From a candidate division KSB1 bacterium (GTDB taxonomy: Bacteria > Zhuqueibacterota > Zhuqueibacteria > JANLFK01 > Oleimicrobiaceae): DNA of 64,000 bases. The translations under genes and the position numbers were made by a program. Where the stretch lies: positions 62,001 through 126,000 of the forward strand of contig JAPDPR010000001.1 of the NCBI GenBank assembly GCA_034506335.1, written 5' to 3'. The notes under the pieces were generated by a model. That model was not told where the DNA came from. It was given only the letters and a program-made list of their open reading frames with translations, and did no database searches. Positions 8,016 to 17,188 of this stretch are shown piece by piece; the stretch's first letter is position 1, and the number at the start of each line of letters is the position of its first letter.

Positions 8016-10532
8016 TTATCTCTGCTTTCCGAACACGACCCGCAGGCCCAAGTTCACTCGTCTGCCCACGTCCCAGGCACTGGGATCGCCCAGCTCACCA
8101 CCTGGCTTGCCATCCGAGGCCACCCACAAGATGTTGGCGCGGTCCAAAATGTTGCGCACGTCAAGGTAACAGCTCAACGTCGCCCAACCGGCAAGGCGAA
8201 GGTCCTTGGAGAACTTGACGTCCAGGTAAGACACCTCTTGCATGCGCCGGTTGTTGGGGGTGAGTTTAGTGGAGAGGTCAGGCAGAATGCCGGTGCGGGA
8301 GGGGTAGTAGGTATAAGGCCGCGGCGAGTTCCAGCGCCATACTACATTGATCCCCCAGTTGCGTGGCTTGCCCACGAATCCCTCCACAACCAGTGTATGC
8401 CGCTGGTCCCAGCTCAGGTAGTACTCCTGGTTCGGCACTTCAAAGCCCCACATGAAGTAGTTCAACCCCTGTTCCGCGTTGCCACTGTAGCCGCGCGCGA
8501 TCATGTAGGTGTAGCTGATCTTGCCAGAGCAGTAGGAGCTGTAGCGCTTTTCCACCACCGCCTCAAGACCGCTGGAACGCGCTGCCGGCAGGTTCACGTA
8601 TTGGGTAAAACCGTCGTCCTCTGCCTTTGAGTCGGTAGCCAAAAAGGTTTTGGTGTCCACCAACCCAGTCATCTCCTTCTGGAAGTAGGTCAGCGACAGC
8701 ACCATCTCCTCGAGCACGGCGTGCTTGTAGCTGAACTCGTAGGCCTTGGTGCGCTCGGGCTTCAGATCCGGATTGCCGTAAAGCAGGCGAATGCCCTTCT
8801 TGAGGTCAAAATGCAAGCCGGTGTACATGTAGTCAAAAAGGGGCACCTGGAAGAAGTAGCCAAAATTCACAAAGAAAAACCCCGAGGTACCCACCGGGAA
8901 GGAAAGGCCCACGCGCGGCGAGAGTTGATGCTTCACCGAGGCCGGCACCCAGGCTTTCACCTCCTGCCGAAACTCCTCCTGGGTGACAGGGATCCACTCC
9001 ACCACGGGACGTTCGGCGCGTGGATTGAGTACATCGTAGCGCACGCCCACATTGGCGACAAAGATTCCGTTGTCGATCTTGTCCTGCACATAGAAGGCCG
9101 CCTGCCAAGGGCGGTAACGGTATGTACTGCTGAAATTCAGGAGCGGACGATCGATCAGAGGCCGGCCCCAGAAGGTCTTCTGCGGTTCGTATTTGACCAG
9201 GTCATTGTAGAGGTCGAAGTACTGGAGCTCGCCTCCGCACTTGATCTGGTGAATCTCGCCAAGCTGGGCGGTGAGGTCGGCCTTGGCGATGTAAGTCGTT
9301 TGGCGCGCTTCCTGCCACCAGAGCCGCCTGCCGGAGATGATGAAGTAGTACCAGGGCAGTTCGTACTGAAAGCCCTGGGAAGGGTCCACTCGGGTCTTGT
9401 CACCCTCGCCCATCCGGTGGTGGACAAAATAGCGGCTCAGGCTCAGGGTATAGAAGAGCCACTGCGTCGGCGTGTGCGTGAATGTCGCGCTCAGGCGATA
9501 GGACTGCTTCCATCGCGGCGGCAAGCCCACCAAGTTGTAGCGCCAGCGGTACTCGTAGTCGCGCCAATCCCAATCCGAATAGAGGACCTGATACATGGTG
9601 CGCACATCCGGTGTTACGTCCACGTTCACCTTGCCCACCACGTTCAGGTTCCTCTCGATAGGAGAGCCGAATACTGGCACCATGTCCTGCCACCACCGGG
9701 TATCGGACAAGCGGAGGTTGGAGCTGAGAAAATAGGTTGCTCGCTCTTTCTTCAAGGGCCCGGACACCAGGACCTCATATTCGCGCAGGTGGTTGGATTC
9801 CTCGATGCCCAACCGGTCGTCCAGCATGCGCAGCCACGCTTGCGCCTGGTCCGTGCCGCTCTTAGTGACCACGTTGACGATGCCGGACATAGCGTTGCCG
9901 TATTCGGCATCGAACCCTCCGGTCTGGACAGTGACTTCTACCACCGAGGCGTTGGGCAGGTCGCTACTCTGGCCGCCCATCATTGCGTCCTGAATGGGCA
10001 GGCCGTCGACCAAGTAGAGCACTTCTGTCTCCCGTCCGCCGCGAATGTGACCGTCGGCGGTCACGCCGGGCTGGAGGGTGAGCAGGTCCCGGAAGGAGTC
10101 TACGGGCAGGTCATCCAACTTTGACCCGGCCACAAGGTGCGTGCTGCCGGTGACATCGCGCTGGATGAGAGGCCGTTCCGCCGTGGCAATGATCGTCCGG
10201 CCAAGGTCCAGGACCTGTGGCTCCAGAGCCACGTGAATGGTTGTCTTCAGGTCCATCACCACCCGCACGTCACGCACCTCGCAGGGCACGTAGCCGATCA
10301 TGGTGACCCGCACCGTGTAGGTGCCCGCCGGCAGGTGGTAGACGAAGAAACGGCCATCGCTGTTCGTGGCTGCACCATAGGGAGTACCCAGTACCACCAC
10401 GTTCACCCCCACGAGAGGATCCCCGGTACTCTTGTCCACCACAGTGCCAGTGAGCGTCCCGGTGGTCCCCGCTACCAGCCCTGCTGCGGGAAGCAACTGC
10501 AGTGCAACGAGCAACACGCAAAGCCTGCGCAT
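8016..10532 (-). CDS. TonB-dependent receptor with N-terminal carboxypeptidase-regulatory-like domain
   Basis: 838 residues. A signal peptide (1 to about 21, LQLLPAAGLVAG) is followed by a CarboxypepD-regulatory-like beta-sandwich (about 25-95: GTLTGTVVDKSTGDPLVGVN, then SDGRFFVYHLPAGTYTV). A TonB plug follows (about 110-230, with LVDGLPI and AEYGNAMSGIVNVVTKSG), then a 22-strand-type barrel ending in VFGKQR. It would import a ligand across the outer membrane, but no SusD-like partner is present and the substrate is unknown. The ATG directly follows the stop of the putative lipoprotein gene (TGAATG), and PorV-like, lipoprotein and receptor genes are stacked without gaps, so they form one operon. 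Confidence 0.92.
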   Translation of the reverse strand: MRRLCVLLVALQLLPAAGLVAGTTGTLTGTVVDKSTGDPLVGVNVVVLGTPYGAATNSDGRFFVYHLPAGTYTVRVTMIGYVPCEVRDVRVVMDLKTTIHVALEPQVLDLGRTIIATAERPLIQRDVTGSTHLVAGSKLDDLPVDSFRDLLTLQPGVTADGHIRGGRETEVLYLVDGLPIQDAMMGGQSSDLPNASVVEVTVQTGGFDAEYGNAMSGIVNVVTKSGTDQAQAWLRMLDDRLGIEESNHLREYEVLVSGPLKKERATYFLSSNLRLSDTRWWQDMVPVFGSPIERNLNVVGKVNVDVTPDVRTMYQVLYSDWDWRDYEYRWRYNLVGLPPRWKQSYRLSATFTHTPTQWLFYTLSLSRYFVHHRMGEGDKTRVDPSQGFQYELPWYYFIISGRRLWWQEARQTTYIAKADLTAQLGEIHQIKCGGELQYFDLYNDLVKYEPQKTFWGRPLIDRPLLNFSSTYRYRPWQAAFYVQDKIDNGIFVANVGVRYDVLNPRAERPVVEWIPVTQEEFRQEVKAWVPASVKHQLSPRVGLSFPVGTSGFFFVNFGYFFQVPLFDYMYTGLHFDLKKGIRLLYGNPDLKPERTKAYEFSYKHAVLEEMVLSLTYFQKEMTGLVDTKTFLATDSKAEDDGFTQYVNLPAARSSGLEAVVEKRYSSYCSGKISYTYMIARGYSGNAEQGLNYFMWGFEVPNQEYYLSWDQRHTLVVEGFVGKPRNWGINVVWRWNSPRPYTYYPSRTGILPDLSTKLTPNNRRMQEVSYLDVKFSKDLRLAGWATLSCYLDVRNILDRANILWVASDGKPGGELGDPSAWDVGRRVNLGLRVVFGKQR

Positions 10533-11300
10533 TCATCCTCCTGCCGATGCAGGGCCTTCCGCGCACCAGTACTTGGGCGTCATGCCGTGTGGGAACAGGT
10601 AGAAGATCGTCACTTCGATCTCATCCGTCTCGATGGGGGGATACTCGCGGAACAGCTGCACGCTGGCCTTTGCCCTCACGACAATAGGTGGATCGAAGGC
10701 CACGAGCGAGTCCAGCGTCACGGTGCGCAGGGTCCGGCAATAAGTCCATGGCACGATCTTCTTTTCCCGTGTCTCAGGGTCAAACACTATCCGGTCCACC
10801 GTCCTGCTCAGGATTATTGTGAGTTGATAGGGCTCGTAGCGATGGATGGACTTGCCCTCCGAGTTGGTCTGGTCCCAGATGAGTTTGTCTTCTGTGTAAA
10901 GGACGTAGGTATGCCCGGGGTGAATGACCAGGCTCTCGGTGCTTGTGGTGTCCGCGTAGGTCAGCGTCTTACTCCATCCTCCTCCGTCGCGCGGCCATAT
11001 GCGCAGCGTCACCTTGATCCACTTCGTCCCGTCGATGGTCTCGTCGAAGACATTTTCTACCGCTATGCGATAAAGCACCTTCCATTGCCTGAGAAGGGTC
11101 ATTTCTTCTGCAGGCACTTTGTCCATCTTGTAGCGGTCCTCAAAATCAGGCGGCTGCGGGAACGCGGTCTGTCCGAAGGTGGTAGACAGATGGGCCTTGA
11201 GTACCTGGGTGCGCGGTGGGCCCTCAGGGATCTTCTCCTCGCAGGTCAGGGCTAACAGCGCCACCAGGAGCACGGCAGGCGATGGACGAAGGTTTTTCAA
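10533..11300 (-). CDS. Putative lipoprotein of unknown function
   Basis: 255 residues with a short hydrophobic leader and a cysteine at residue 20 (LLALTC), so a lipoprotein is likely although the residue before the cysteine is atypical. The rest is beta-rich with no family I recognise; YVLYTEDKLIWDQTN and EVTIFYLFPHG are typical segments. The start codon is TTG at 11300 and overlaps the TGA stop of the PorV-like gene (TTGA), so translation is probably coupled. It ends immediately before the TonB receptor start. A receptor-associated surface or periplasmic lipoprotein is an inference from this context. It does not look like SusD. Confidence 0.65.
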   Translation of the reverse strand: MKNLRPSPAVLLVALLALTCEEKIPEGPPRTQVLKAHLSTTFGQTAFPQPPDFEDRYKMDKVPAEEMTLLRQWKVLYRIAVENVFDETIDGTKWIKVTLRIWPRDGGGWSKTLTYADTTSTESLVIHPGHTYVLYTEDKLIWDQTNSEGKSIHRYEPYQLTIILSRTVDRIVFDPETREKKIVPWTYCRTLRTVTLDSLVAFDPPIVVRAKASVQLFREYPPIETDEIEVTIFYLFPHGMTPKYWCAEGPASAGG

Positions 11301-12310
11301 AACGCCACTCCGATAGTGAAACGGTTCGTCCCCCCTAGGTCCTTGTAGTCCACGAAGGCATAGTCCAATTGCAAGCTCCAGGAGCTTAGACGGTAGTGCA
11401 GGCCCCCGCCCAAGCTGAGGCGAGGCGTGTCGTAGCCACTATGGTAGCCCAGGCGGAGCGCCAAAAGCTGCCGCCAGCAGTACTCGGCACCCAGATTCGC
11501 CCTGATGGGGGCGTCGTTGGCATCAACAAAGTCAATGCCTACAAGCAGACGGTCATTGGCGCTAGTAGCCAGCTGGCCGCCCGGCCCAAGGAGCTCGGTC
11601 ATCGCGCCCAAGCGGATTGAGGCCGGCAACGGCCACCGCTCCGTGCGGAGCTGATATTGGCCGCCATACCCCTGCCCCGGCACGGTGGGCAAGTCCACCC
11701 AGAGGTCCTCCCCATGCATTTGGAGCTTGCCACCAAAGTTGGACAAACACACGCCCAAGGTGGTGCCAAATAACCCGGTGGCGAACTGCACCCCGCCGTC
11801 GAAGGCCAAAGCCTGGGCGGTCTCGTTGTAGATGCCCTCCTGGACAAACTTGGCCGTCATGCCCACCGCCAAACGGTCCGTGAGCGCTCGGGCGTAGCTG
11901 AGCCCCATTGCCAGGCTGTGAATGTTATAGAATTCCCCTGTGCCGTTGGGCTCCTGGAGAGTGGTGATTTCCATCTCACCCGCGTGCAGGTAACAGGCCT
12001 GCAAACCGAGAATACCAAGCCCACCTAAGGGTTCAATGTAGCCGACGAAACCATAACTCAAATCCAGATATAGAGCGCCGTAGGAGACCTGCAAGGTGCG
12101 GCGCTGCATGCCGGCCGCTCCCGCGGGGTTCCAGTAGAGGCTACTCACATCGCCGGAAAAGGCGACAAAGGCATCACCCAAGGCTGCCGCGCGCGCTCCC
12201 GCACCCAGCTTGAGGAATTGGGCAGCCGAGGTACCTGTGCGGCTGATCTCCTGTGCCTGTGGCACTCCGGCTACGCCCCCAAGGATGAGCATCAGCAACA
12301 CCTTTTTCAT
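11297..12310 (-). CDS. PorV/PorQ family outer membrane protein
   Basis: 337 residues from the ATG at 12310, which has AGGAGG 9 nt upstream; the longer reading from 12388 would bury the signal peptide KKVLLMLILGGVAGVPQAQ. After cleavage the sequence RTGTSAAQFLKLGAGARAAA, then LGDAFVA and SSLYWNPAGAAG, is the signature N-terminus of PorV/PorQ (UPF0164) barrels. The C-terminus RFTIGVAF is a typical barrel end. PorV proteins shuttle T9SS cargo to the attachment machinery at the outer membrane. This fits the 998-residue T9SS substrate just upstream in the same direction, 93 nt away. Whether this copy serves secretion or another barrel role cannot be told from sequence alone. Confidence 0.85.
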   Translation of the reverse strand: MKKVLLMLILGGVAGVPQAQEISRTGTSAAQFLKLGAGARAAALGDAFVAFSGDVSSLYWNPAGAAGMQRRTLQVSYGALYLDLSYGFVGYIEPLGGLGILGLQACYLHAGEMEITTLQEPNGTGEFYNIHSLAMGLSYARALTDRLAVGMTAKFVQEGIYNETAQALAFDGGVQFATGLFGTTLGVCLSNFGGKLQMHGEDLWVDLPTVPGQGYGGQYQLRTERWPLPASIRLGAMTELLGPGGQLATSANDRLLVGIDFVDANDAPIRANLGAEYCWRQLLALRLGYHSGYDTPRLSLGGGLHYRLSSWSLQLDYAFVDYKDLGGTNRFTIGVAF

Positions 12311-12403
12311 CACTGGCACCCTCCTACGAAGGGAACGAGGTTTTCCATCAGGGCCGGCACCGATTGCATAGCACCGGATCTTCCCCAATTGCGGAACACG
12401 GCC

Positions 12404-15400
12404 CTACCTCACCACCGCAAACTTCCCCCGGTGCGTCAACCCCTCAGGGGTCTCCACCACGTACAGGTACAACCCATACGCCACCGGCAACCCCTCCTTG
12501 TTCCGCAAATCCCACCAACAGTAGCCCCGCTCCACACTCTCATGACGCAGCGTCACCACATGATCCCCACCCACCGTGTACACCCGCACCTCACACCGCG
12601 ACGGCACGTTGACAAAACATATCCGCCGATCCTCTCCACCTTGCTCCCATCCCGCTCCACCCACATACGGATTCGGCACCACACGAATCCCCGCCAAGTC
12701 ATCCCGGGCCGCCCTCCGCTCTCCCACCGCCGCAGTCACCAAACTAAACCGATCCCCCACCCGAAACGGCTTGGTCGTCACGATCCGCGCCACATCCCCC
12801 ACCCCCGGCGGCACATCCTCACCCTCCTTCGCCCTGCTCAATACAAACGTCCAGGTGTGCCTCTTCCTCCCCTCTACCTCCTCCCGCGTCCATATCCAAT
12901 CACCGCTGGTCCAGGTGGACCTCATCTCCTCAGTGCTGTCCTCCCCACTGTCGCGCAGAATGTCCCACTCCACCTTCTGGCCCGTCGTCACATTCCAAAT
13001 ACTAAATGGCGCCCGCTTGCCTGTGGCATACCCACGCTCCTCCTCCGCCTGAAACCGAATCTCATAGTTGGCCCGCGGTGGCGCCCCAACCCGCCGACCA
13101 CTAATCCGCCAGCTGCACGGCGAACGCTCTCCTCCCCGCCACCACCCTGTGCTATCCTGCCACACCCCCACCGTGTCAAACCGCTCTACCCAGAGCCGCA
13201 GTCCGTCAAAGATAGGACCCTCCTCCCCCGCCGTCTCCCTCACCCGCTGGAGAAGCCACACCGCTGTGTCTTCATCGTGCACCCAGTATGTGGCATGCCC
13301 CCCAGAAGTGTCTTCGAAGCTAATTGTATAGGTGTGGCCACTCACCCGAAGATCATCTACAACCTCAACACCTATGGAACCGTTGCCAAGGGTTCCGGGA
13401 AGCGGAAGCACCTCAGTCCTGGGATTGGCATAGTTTGATGGCCGTAGACCAGGAACAACGCGCACCACATTGCAGTCGAACTCGGGGTCTGTCCCCCAAG
13501 GGCTTTCTAGCGAACGGAGCGGTGGCCACCCCTCCGGGTTATAAACCGAATCTTTTCTCACCCCCCGATCATAGGCGCAGACACTGTACCAGTAGGTCAT
13601 GCCATTGATTAGTCCCGTGTCAGTCCATGAATGGACCAGGCCGGTCTCGGAGCCAAGGTTGAAGTGGGGATACTCTGGATCCCGTCCATAGTAGCCGTCA
13701 GGTAGATCACACTGCATTACCGGTCGATAGCCGAGAAGTTTTCCTTCCGCATCGCGGATTTCCTGCCCCCACCCCCCTTCCGAGGGATCCACTTCGGCGC
13801 GATATATCCGATACCCTTCAAAATCCTGATATCCGAAAATTGGGTCTTTTGCCTCCTCAGGGTGGCGGCTCCAATAGAGGGTCACCTTTCGATCACCGGG
13901 CACCGCTGAGACCTGCGGTGCAGGGGGTGGCCCGGAGCGTTGATAGCTTAGTTGGTACATTCTCCGCGCGGTGCGCACGTTTCGTTTCAAGCCCTCCAAG
14001 TCGTCCCCAAACACGAGAGCACACACAAAGTGAAGCGTATCACCCTTCCGCCAGTCAAAGGGACCTGAGGAGATCAGGAAACAGTTGGTGGCGGTATACT
14101 CTGGAAAGGGCGGCCGAGCCCCGCGGGCGTCGAAACGCGGGTTCAGCACCCCATGGGCATCAGGGAGGAAAAAGGCCTGTTTTAGCTCGGCCGAAAGCCC
14201 ACAGGTATCGCCACTAAGAACTTTGTACATCCACAGGTCCCTGTCGCTGCGCTCCAAGTAATCGACAAGCTCGACCCGGTCGCCAGCATGACGGTGCTGG
14301 TAAGGCTGGCACACATGAAAACCGCTGAGACCTGCCTTCTCCCCCTCGAGCTCGTCCACAAGTCCATCACCATCGTTATCAACCCCGTCGGGGGCAGCCA
14401 CAGGCGTGTCCAGCCATGCCGCCGCAACGTGGGGTACTTGCAGACACGGATCGCGAGCCCGCTCTCGCATCCGTGCAATTACCTCCGGCTGCTTATACCA
14501 GTACCCCATGTGGTACGCGATGCTCTGCCCTCCCTGAGTCTCTTGCAGCAGGTAGTCCACCGTTTCCCCCTCGTAGTAATAGGGCCCAGCCTCCACGTAT
14601 GTGAACACTCCAACAAACACACCCCAGTAGTCGTGGGGGGAGGCGTTAATAGCACTAATCTCGTAGAAAGTGGCACATTCCGCGTAGGAATCACCAAAGG
14701 CATGGACCTGGCACTCGACCTTGGCGCCAATTGCGTAGCTCCGCGCCCCCCTAAAAGTGCGATCGGCATATTTCTCGTCGGTAAAGCAGAAAAATAGCTC
14801 TTTGTCAGAGATGAAGGTCCCCGGGAGCGCTTTGCCAGTGTGGGGCTCTCTGGCCCATGAGCCTGGCCACTTGCGGAACCCGTACAAGTCCCATGGCCAG
14901 GTCTGGGGAAGGGTGGAAGTCGCCATAATCGCGAGTTGCGGGTCAATAGCAGTGGGAAAGAGGTGCCCCAGCAGTAAATCTCCCGAGAAGTACTTGCCGC
15001 GCGAACCAGCGCAGGGGCCCCAGTCCGCTTCCGTGGGCTTAATTGCAGATATTCCCTCGGCCACAGCAGGCCCGAGACTGACCGTGTCGCCTTTCTCGAT
15101 ATCGAAGAGCCGGGGCGTCCACGGACCCTCGGGAACGCCGAGCAGAAGATCTACGTACACGAAGAGCTCGGTGTAGCCTTTGTAAGACTGATCCCGCAGG
15201 GGTACTCCTCCCCTGAACGGTGGATAGGACAACCAGCCGTTGGTCATCGCAATGCTGTGGAGCTGGCCCACATCCTTTATCCCAACCGCGAAATCGGGAC
15301 CGTACCTCACTTGCGTCCACCCGGGCAAGCCCAAGGCTCCGCAATACACGCTCATAACGAAAACGAATGGCCAGCGGGCTCTCACGGCAAGCAGTTCCAT
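12404..15400 (-). CDS. Secreted T9SS substrate with fibronectin-like domain and C-terminal sorting domain
   Basis: 998 residues. A signal peptide covers about residues 1-29 (WPFVFVMSVYCGALGLPGW). The first 450 residues form a beta-rich module without a family I can name; one stretch (GVDNDGDGLVDELEGE) is an Asp-rich calcium-loop-like insert. A fibronectin type III-like domain begins near 490 (VSAVPGDRKVTLYW, then DFEGYRIYRA). The last 90 residues form a type-A T9SS sorting domain (VVPNPYVGG, then WWDLRNKEGLPVAYGLYLYV and HRGKFAVVR). Export through the outer membrane and surface attachment or release are expected. The start has AGAGGGA upstream. Two broken relatives lie at 15885-16810. Confidence 0.85.
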   Translation of the reverse strand: MELLAVRARWPFVFVMSVYCGALGLPGWTQVRYGPDFAVGIKDVGQLHSIAMTNGWLSYPPFRGGVPLRDQSYKGYTELFVYVDLLLGVPEGPWTPRLFDIEKGDTVSLGPAVAEGISAIKPTEADWGPCAGSRGKYFSGDLLLGHLFPTAIDPQLAIMATSTLPQTWPWDLYGFRKWPGSWAREPHTGKALPGTFISDKELFFCFTDEKYADRTFRGARSYAIGAKVECQVHAFGDSYAECATFYEISAINASPHDYWGVFVGVFTYVEAGPYYYEGETVDYLLQETQGGQSIAYHMGYWYKQPEVIARMRERARDPCLQVPHVAAAWLDTPVAAPDGVDNDGDGLVDELEGEKAGLSGFHVCQPYQHRHAGDRVELVDYLERSDRDLWMYKVLSGDTCGLSAELKQAFFLPDAHGVLNPRFDARGARPPFPEYTATNCFLISSGPFDWRKGDTLHFVCALVFGDDLEGLKRNVRTARRMYQLSYQRSGPPPAPQVSAVPGDRKVTLYWSRHPEEAKDPIFGYQDFEGYRIYRAEVDPSEGGWGQEIRDAEGKLLGYRPVMQCDLPDGYYGRDPEYPHFNLGSETGLVHSWTDTGLINGMTYWYSVCAYDRGVRKDSVYNPEGWPPLRSLESPWGTDPEFDCNVVRVVPGLRPSNYANPRTEVLPLPGTLGNGSIGVEVVDDLRVSGHTYTISFEDTSGGHATYWVHDEDTAVWLLQRVRETAGEEGPIFDGLRLWVERFDTVGVWQDSTGWWRGGERSPCSWRISGRRVGAPPRANYEIRFQAEEERGYATGKRAPFSIWNVTTGQKVEWDILRDSGEDSTEEMRSTWTSGDWIWTREEVEGRKRHTWTFVLSRAKEGEDVPPGVGDVARIVTTKPFRVGDRFSLVTAAVGERRAARDDLAGIRVVPNPYVGGAGWEQGGEDRRICFVNVPSRCEVRVYTVGGDHVVTLRHESVERGYCWWDLRNKEGLPVAYGLYLYVVETPEGLTHRGKFAVVR

Positions 15401-15452
15401 TCGAGTTCCCTCTGCTTGATCGCCGCGTGCGTCGAAAGGGTTATCGTGTTCA

Positions 15453-15845
15453 CTAATGTCCAGGCGGAGCGATCTTGTGCCAGCCGTCCATGTAGAAGTC
15501 GTGCCTCAAAACCCTGTCGCAGGCATCTTCTGTCTCGAAGTAGTCGCTCATCCCCTGGTAGGTGGCCTCCACCCGGACCAGTGGCCCTTGCTGGCAGCAG
15601 ATCGTCACGCAGACGTTGTACCATCCCTTGTGGTCACTCACGGTCTGCCCGCATTGCTGACCCTGGTGGTACGCTGTGACTGTTGCCCCCGAAGCCGCCA
15701 GCCAACGCTGCTTGTACGCGTCCCAGTAGTAGGTGTACCCCTCCACGTTTCCGGCAGTCGAGCGCGCGCCCCAGTTTAAAGTAGAACCAGCGGCAACTGC
15801 AAGAAGAACGATTGCCCCCTTTGGCAACATGCTTCTGAGGCCCAT
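15453..15845 (-). CDS. Small secreted protein with carboxypeptidase-regulatory-like fold
   Basis: 130 residues. A signal peptide (about 1-27, GAIVLLAVAAGSTLNWGA) is followed by a short beta-sandwich with GATVTAYHQGQQCGQTVSDH and GWYNVCV, reminiscent of carboxypeptidase-regulatory/Cna-B folds, with several cysteines (QQC, NVC, TICC, DAC) that could form disulfides. AGGAGG sits 5 nt before the ATG. It lies 52 nt upstream of the 998-residue T9SS substrate and could share its transcript. No sorting domain is present, so it probably stays in the periplasm or outer membrane. Its function is unknown. Confidence 0.62.
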   Translation of the reverse strand: MGLRSMLPKGAIVLLAVAAGSTLNWGARSTAGNVEGYTYYWDAYKQRWLAASGATVTAYHQGQQCGQTVSDHKGWYNVCVTICCQQGPLVRVEATYQGMSDYFETEDACDRVLRHDFYMDGWHKIAPPGH

Positions 15846-15884
15846 ATGAACCTCCTGTTAATGAGATGCGCCAGACACTACTGC

Positions 15885-16440
15885 CCCTCATTTCCCGTCC
15901 ACCTCCTCCCGAAGCCACATCCTCACCATACACCGCCCCTCCGAGCCCACGGCGGGGTCCCCGCCTATTCGCACCCCCTCATCCGCACTCACACCGTTCC
16001 CCACGGCACCCGGCAGCGGCTCTGCCGCACCATACGTCTTCGACCTCACTACACCCGATCATAGCCCCCACAGTGCACCAACAACTCACCCGATTAACCA
16101 GGTCCGTGTCCTTCCGCGTGTGCACAAGCCACGTCTCCGAACCCGGGTCCAGATCCGGGCACTCCGGGTCAAGCCCGCAGCAGCCGTCTCGCAAGCCAAA
16201 CTGTGCCCCGGTACAAAACTTACCCCGCCACCTCCATGGTCGCGAATTTGTTCTCCGCTGGGTCCATCACGCCGGGGTAGATGCGGGAGCCCTCAAAATC
16301 CTGGTCCTCGAAAATCACGCCACACACCTCCCCAGCGCGCCTGTCCCAGTACACGGCCACCCTCATAGAGACGAGGACCTGGTGGGCCACCTGGCCCGGC
16401 GTGGGCCCACCGCGGAAGAAGCGCCAGCCTCACCAAAACG
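15885..16440 (-). pseudogene. Decayed middle section of a T9SS substrate related to the gene at 12404-15400
   Basis: On the minus strand, different frames match successive parts of the 998-residue protein. VAVYWDRRAGE then DQDFEGSRIYPGVMDPAE (about 16360-16250) parallels VTLYWSRHPEE then DFEGYRIYRAEVDPSE, and it ends in a stop at 16220-16222. LDPGSETWLVHTRKDTDLVN (about 16150-16090) parallels NLGSETGLVHSWTDTGLING. PGAVGNG (about 16010) parallels PGTLGNG. Stops and frame changes separate the pieces, and both the signal peptide and the sorting domain are missing. This is a remnant, not a gene. It preserves the paralogue's order over about 550 bp. Confidence 0.75.
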
Positions 16441-16647
16441 GCTCCCACGCACCACATCAGGCACCTCCTCCACATCACACCACCCCTTCAGCTCCTCCCT
16501 AATCCTTGCTGTCGCCGGCGGCTGGGGACGCAGCACGGCTTAACGAAATCCTCTGTATCTAATTTAGCCACGGAGCCCCCGATTGTCAAGAGGAATCTTC
16601 CCACCGTCTCCACACCGGTTTCGCCTCGTGAACACCCCCTAGGCCTC

Positions 16648-16810
16648 CTACCCCACCAGCGCAGACTTCCCCCGGTGGGTCAGCCCCTCAGGCGTCTCCA
16701 CCACGTACAGGTACAGCCCGTACGGGACCGGCAATCCCTCCTTGTTCCGCAAATCCCACCAACAATTGCACCGCCCGCCGCGCACATCTGCACCTCAGGC
16801 CGCCCATCTT
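16648..16810 (-). pseudogene. Orphan T9SS sorting-domain fragment (C-terminus of another paralogue)
   Basis: The minus strand from about 16760 encodes WWDLRNKEGLPVPYGLYLYV, then VETPEGLTHRGKSALVG and a TAG stop at 16648. This is nearly identical to the end of the 998-residue protein (WWDLRNKEGLPVAYGLYLYV, then GKFAVVR). Just upstream only a scrambled, out-of-frame trace such as PEVQMCAAGG (compare CEVRVYTVGG) remains. Because this C-terminus lies upstream of the middle-section remnant on the same strand, two decayed copies in tandem, or a rearranged one, are needed to explain the order. Confidence 0.8.
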
Positions 16811-17188
16811 TTTTGTGCCCAAGGAGATGCGGACCGCCCAACCGCCGAAAGTCCACCTAGGTGACACCTCTTCGCCCCGATGCCCTCAATGCAGCTCAGG
16901 CTTGCGCTCTTGAAATTTCACCCTGCTGCGTGCCGCGTGCAACGTACCTTTCTCTTCCTTCCGTTTTCGCCTACGCATGCGTAGCTCTATGCTTCTATAA
17001 AAAAAGTGGCGTGCTTCTAAAGGAAACCGAAGCAAGATGCCCCATTCTTGCCTGCGGGAACGACCGAACGCCAGCTTTAGCCTCATCACCCTCGCTTCGC
17101 CAGTGGTAGACAGCGCTGCCCAGCACACCACGCGTGGTGGCGCCTTGCTCCGGTCCGAGAGGGACCTGGAGGCCAGGAGGTTTGGTGT
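16811..17188. other. Non-coding stretch with a perfect 14-bp palindrome
   Basis: No gene is recognised here. CTACGCATGCGTAG at 16971-16984 is a perfect palindrome. TATAAA follows about 12 nt later and TGCTTCTA occurs twice around 16990-17020. The stretch ends with AGGAGG before the oxidoreductase start at 17189, so it should contain that operon's promoter, but no convincing -35/-10 pair was found. Confidence 0.35.

Noticed and set aside
8721-10124. 467-codon plus-strand open frame
   Set aside because: It is antisense to the well-supported TonB receptor and His/Val-rich as expected for a shadow.
12218-13438. 406-codon plus-strand open frame rich in Pro, His and Arg
   Set aside because: It is antisense to the T9SS substrate and PorV-like gene; the composition is a mirror of their codons.
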